DNA of 64,000 bases from Bicyclus anynana (Eukaryota > Arthropoda > Insecta > Lepidoptera > Nymphalidae), in the NCBI RefSeq assembly GCF_947172395.1, contig NC_069100.1, forward strand, positions 5,089,001 through 5,153,000, given 5' to 3'. Each line of letters begins with the position of its first letter. Position 1 is the stretch's first letter. This document shows positions 61,335 through 64,000 of this stretch, piece after piece. The position numbers and the translations under genes are program-made. The notes beneath the pieces were generated by a model. It saw only the letters and a list, made by a program, of their open reading frames with translations, did no database searches and was not told the DNA's origin.

Positions 61335-61710
61335 CTAGCGGATGCTCGCAACTTCGTCCGGCCTTAGATCTCTTTAATCCAGCCCTTACAGTAGTATCGC
61401 TGTAAAAATGGAGTAACTTCTCCCGTTTTCCCAACATTTCCCTTCACTGCTCTGCTCCTATTGATTGTAGCGTGACGAAAAGTATACTATAACCTGCTCA
61501 GGAGTATGAAGAATAATTGTACAAAAATTCATTAAAATCCGAGTAGTTTTTGTTTCTATAACGAACATACAGACAGACAGACAAACAAAAATTTAACTAA
61601 TTGCATTTTTGGTATCAGTATCGATTACTAATCACCCCCTAAACGTTATTTTGGAAATATATTTCATGTACAGAATTGACCTCTCTACAGATTTATTATA
61701 AGTATAGATT
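61335..61710 (-). mobile_element. Helitron-like element
   Basis: CTAGCGGATGCTCGCAACTT in reverse gives the CTAG end. The interior carries ACAGACAGACAGACAAACAA. Confidence 0.6.
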
Positions 61711-62019
61711 TATGTAATTTACAGTTTTTTACACATCTTGAACATGCAACTCGATATTGTAGACAATATTAAGGATTTTTTTTTTTAAATCTGTCGCTGT
61801 TTACAATGCCACTAAATTAAATTAAGACATCTTTTTACCGCCTCATTTTTGATGCGCTGGTGCCCTATATCTAGTTTAGAATATCATTGATAACACCTAT
61901 CTAAGAACGTGGACCAATCAAATCCAAACCCATCACTGACTTCCTACAAACTTCATCATAATCGGAAAAGTAGAATCAGAGATAGTTGGTTTGCACAAAC
62001 GTCTGATACTTGTTTTTTT

Positions 62020-62326
62020 ATTATTTACAAGTTAGCCCTTGACTACAATCTCACCTGATGGTAAGTGATGATGTAATCTAAGATGGAAGCGGGCTAACTT
62101 GTTACGAGGAGGATGAAGATCCACACTCCTTTCGGTTTCTACACGGCATCGTACCGGAACGCTAAATCTTTTGGCGGTCTTTGTCGGTAGGGTGGTAACT
62201 AGCCACAGCCGAAGCCTCCCACCAGCTGACCTGAACCAATTAAGAAAACCTTAATCGGCCCAGCCGGGGATCGAGCCCAGGACCTTCATCATTAAATCCA
62301 CCGCGCATACCACTGCGCCACGGATG
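62020..62326 (-). repeat. SINE, family A, near full length
   Basis: TTACAAGTTAGCCCTTGACT at the left; GGGGATCGAGCCCAGGACCT and CACTGCGCCACGGA (head) at the right. Confidence 0.88.
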
Positions 62327-62629
62327 TTTCTAGAACCCTCTAGAAAAAAATAATTCCGAGCAAAAGAAGTTGACATCTCGTGGATAATATTTAAAAAAAA
62401 TATTGTAGAAAGTATTTTTCTCTGAAAGCTAAGTTATTTTCTCCGTCGCTCGTTTATCATATTATCTAAAACCGCAACTATCTTCATAAAGCTCTCAAGA
62501 GATTTTGTGTCTGCCATTTTATTACTACAAAATATTACAATATTTTTAAATGTCCAATTGCCAGATGTCTAGTCGTTTATGTTTATCATAGAATATAAAA
62601 AACTAATTTTCAAATTTATATTATCACTA

Positions 62630-62835
62630 GTAGACACCGCGCGGTTTCACCCGCGTGGTTTCCGTTCCCGTAGGAATATGGGGATAATATATAGCCTATA
62701 GCATTTCTCGATAAATGGGCTATCTAACACTGAAAAAAAATTTCAAATCGGACTAGTAGTTCCTGAGTTTAGCGCGTTCAATCAAACAAACAAATAAACA
62801 AACTCTTCAGCTTTATAATATTAGTATAGTATAGA
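62630..62835 (-). mobile_element. Helitron-like short element, family G
   Basis: ACTAGTAGACACCGCGCGGT then TTCACCCGCGTGG, ending TATAATATTAGTATAG. Confidence 0.6.
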
Positions 62836-62877
62836 TATCACAATGTTTGTCACTCAACGCTTAAATTACTTATTAAA

Positions 62878-63192
62878 TGCGTGAGAGCCGTGGTAGCCCA
62901 GTGGATATGACCTCTGCCTCCAATTCCGGAGGGTGTGGGTTGACCCGGTCCGGGGCATGCACCTCCAACTTTTCAGTTGTGTGCTTTGAAATTAAATATC
63001 ACGTGTCTCAAACAGTGAAGGAAAAACATCGTGAGGAAACATGCATACCAGAGAATTTTCTTAATACTCTGCGTGTGTGTAGTCTGCCAATCCGCATTGG
63101 GCCAGCGTGGTGGACTATTGGCCTAACCTCTTTCATTCTGAAAGGAGACTCGAGCTCAGCAGTGAACCGAATATGGGTTGATAATGATGATG
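62878..63192 (+). repeat. SINE, family B, near full length
   Basis: GTGGTAGCCCAGTGGATATG head with a damaged B box (GGGTTGACCCGGTCC), full body and a GATAATGATGATG tail. Confidence 0.88.
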
Positions 63193-63350
63193 TCTTATTA
63201 AATATATTATTAGCTAATAGTAACATAATAGCACAGCAAATTCTAATTGGAGGGTCAACATCATGGAACTCAATAGCAAGTTAACCCCTTTAGCTTTTTT
63301 TGACGTACTTAATCGAGTAAAACCAAAAATCCCTTCTTCGGCTCCGTAGC

Positions 63351-63868
63351 TATACAGGGTGTCCCATAATTAATGGATAAAATGCAAGTGGGAGACACAC
63401 TACCTAACTATCTACTCGTAAAAGTCATCTGGTAAAACCAGATCTTTAAATATTAATTACAAAAGCTGCAGTAAAAAAACTGATACAAGATGTATAATAA
63501 TTTATTTATTTTGCTATTATCCGCGAAAAGCCGACGAACACATGCGACAACGTCACCCATCCATCATCATCATCATCCATCAGGAGATGTTGACTTTACA
63601 ATGTGCAATTGCTAGTTGTAGAGTCTCTCTCTCGAATCTCCTGAGGATGCTCCGGTTTCGGGGTGAAACGTACGTAGAGAGTATTTTGTCGGACCTGGGT
63701 GACGTTGTCGCATGGGTTTTGTCGGCTTTTCGCGGAGTCTATCCAAAATTTGATACAAAATGGAAAAAAAATCTAAATTTTTTGTCATTTAATCAGTTTT
63801 AAATAAATAAGTGGTTTATTTCCCACTTAAGTATGTTTTTATCCATTATTTACGAAACACCCTGTATA
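63351..63868. mobile_element. TIR element, 518 bp
   Basis: Ends TATACAGGGTGTCCCATAAT and the complement of ATTATTTACGAAACACCCTG...TATA; inner TIRs include TAATGGATAAA. An 86-codon plus frame (63542-63802) is unrecognised. A lone relative of the end (TACGGGACACCCTGTATA) is at 25340-25357. Confidence 0.65.
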
Positions 63869-64000
63869 TAACCTCAATTCAAATGCCAATACTAAACAGT
63901 CAGAAGTACTTGACGTTTTACTTTACTCTAACAAACAATTTTCTTACTTTATATTACAACAAAGGTATAATTGCAGCGCCGTATTTTTTAAAACCTCGTC

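Overview
This window is nuclear DNA from an insect, almost certainly a moth or butterfly (Lepidoptera). It is AT-rich, has short exons with canonical GT-AG splice sites in long introns, and is full of families I associate with lepidopteran genomes: tRNA-derived SINEs with the same internal text in many copies, short Helitron-like elements ending in a G/C hairpin plus CTAG, RTE-like LINE tails ending in GAT repeats, and BEL/Pao LTR retrotransposons. No bacterial or organellar feature is present.

Positions 140-34580 (minus strand) hold one gene, the 5' part of an inner-arm axonemal dynein heavy chain orthologous to DNAH1. I could place 37 exons (36 firm, one tentative) with compatible phases. 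They encode about 1,763 residues: the N-terminal tail, the linker, the AAA1 ATPase module with an intact P-loop and Walker B, and the start of AAA2. The rest (AAA2-AAA6, stalk, C-terminus) lies beyond position 1. The start codon is at 34580 and an in-frame stop lies just upstream.

The introns carry Helitrons, MITEs with 3-bp TAA duplications, SINEs, LINE tails and hairpins. Intron 4 contains a complete 4.2-kb LTR element (26676-30832) whose LTRs differ by one base. Several insertions end within about 30 nt of a DNAH1 splice site.

From 34.6 to 64 kb I find no host protein gene. The layout is: SINEs (34.9-35.9 kb), a 559-bp TIR element (36.45-37.0 kb), a SINE (37.2 kb), three related tandem-repeat-plus-hairpin elements (37.9-41.2 kb), a 6.5-kb LTR element with identical LTRs and a non-coding interior (41280-47805), and a 4.7-kb BEL/Pao element with 399-bp LTRs, a 5-bp TTCTA duplication and one intact 1,204-codon ORF (48450-53185). 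Mixed SINE, LINE, Helitron and TIR debris fills the rest. All three LTR elements point the same way as DNAH1.

The least ordinary items are the BEL/Pao element whose single long frame keeps gag, protease and the C-terminal domain but has lost recognisable RT and integrase catalytic regions, the exon-like 141-bp open segment inside the intron-4 LTR element, and the repeat-array-plus-palindrome family at 37.9-41.2 kb. Exon assignments rest on translation and remembered DNAH1 family sequence; no database search was run.
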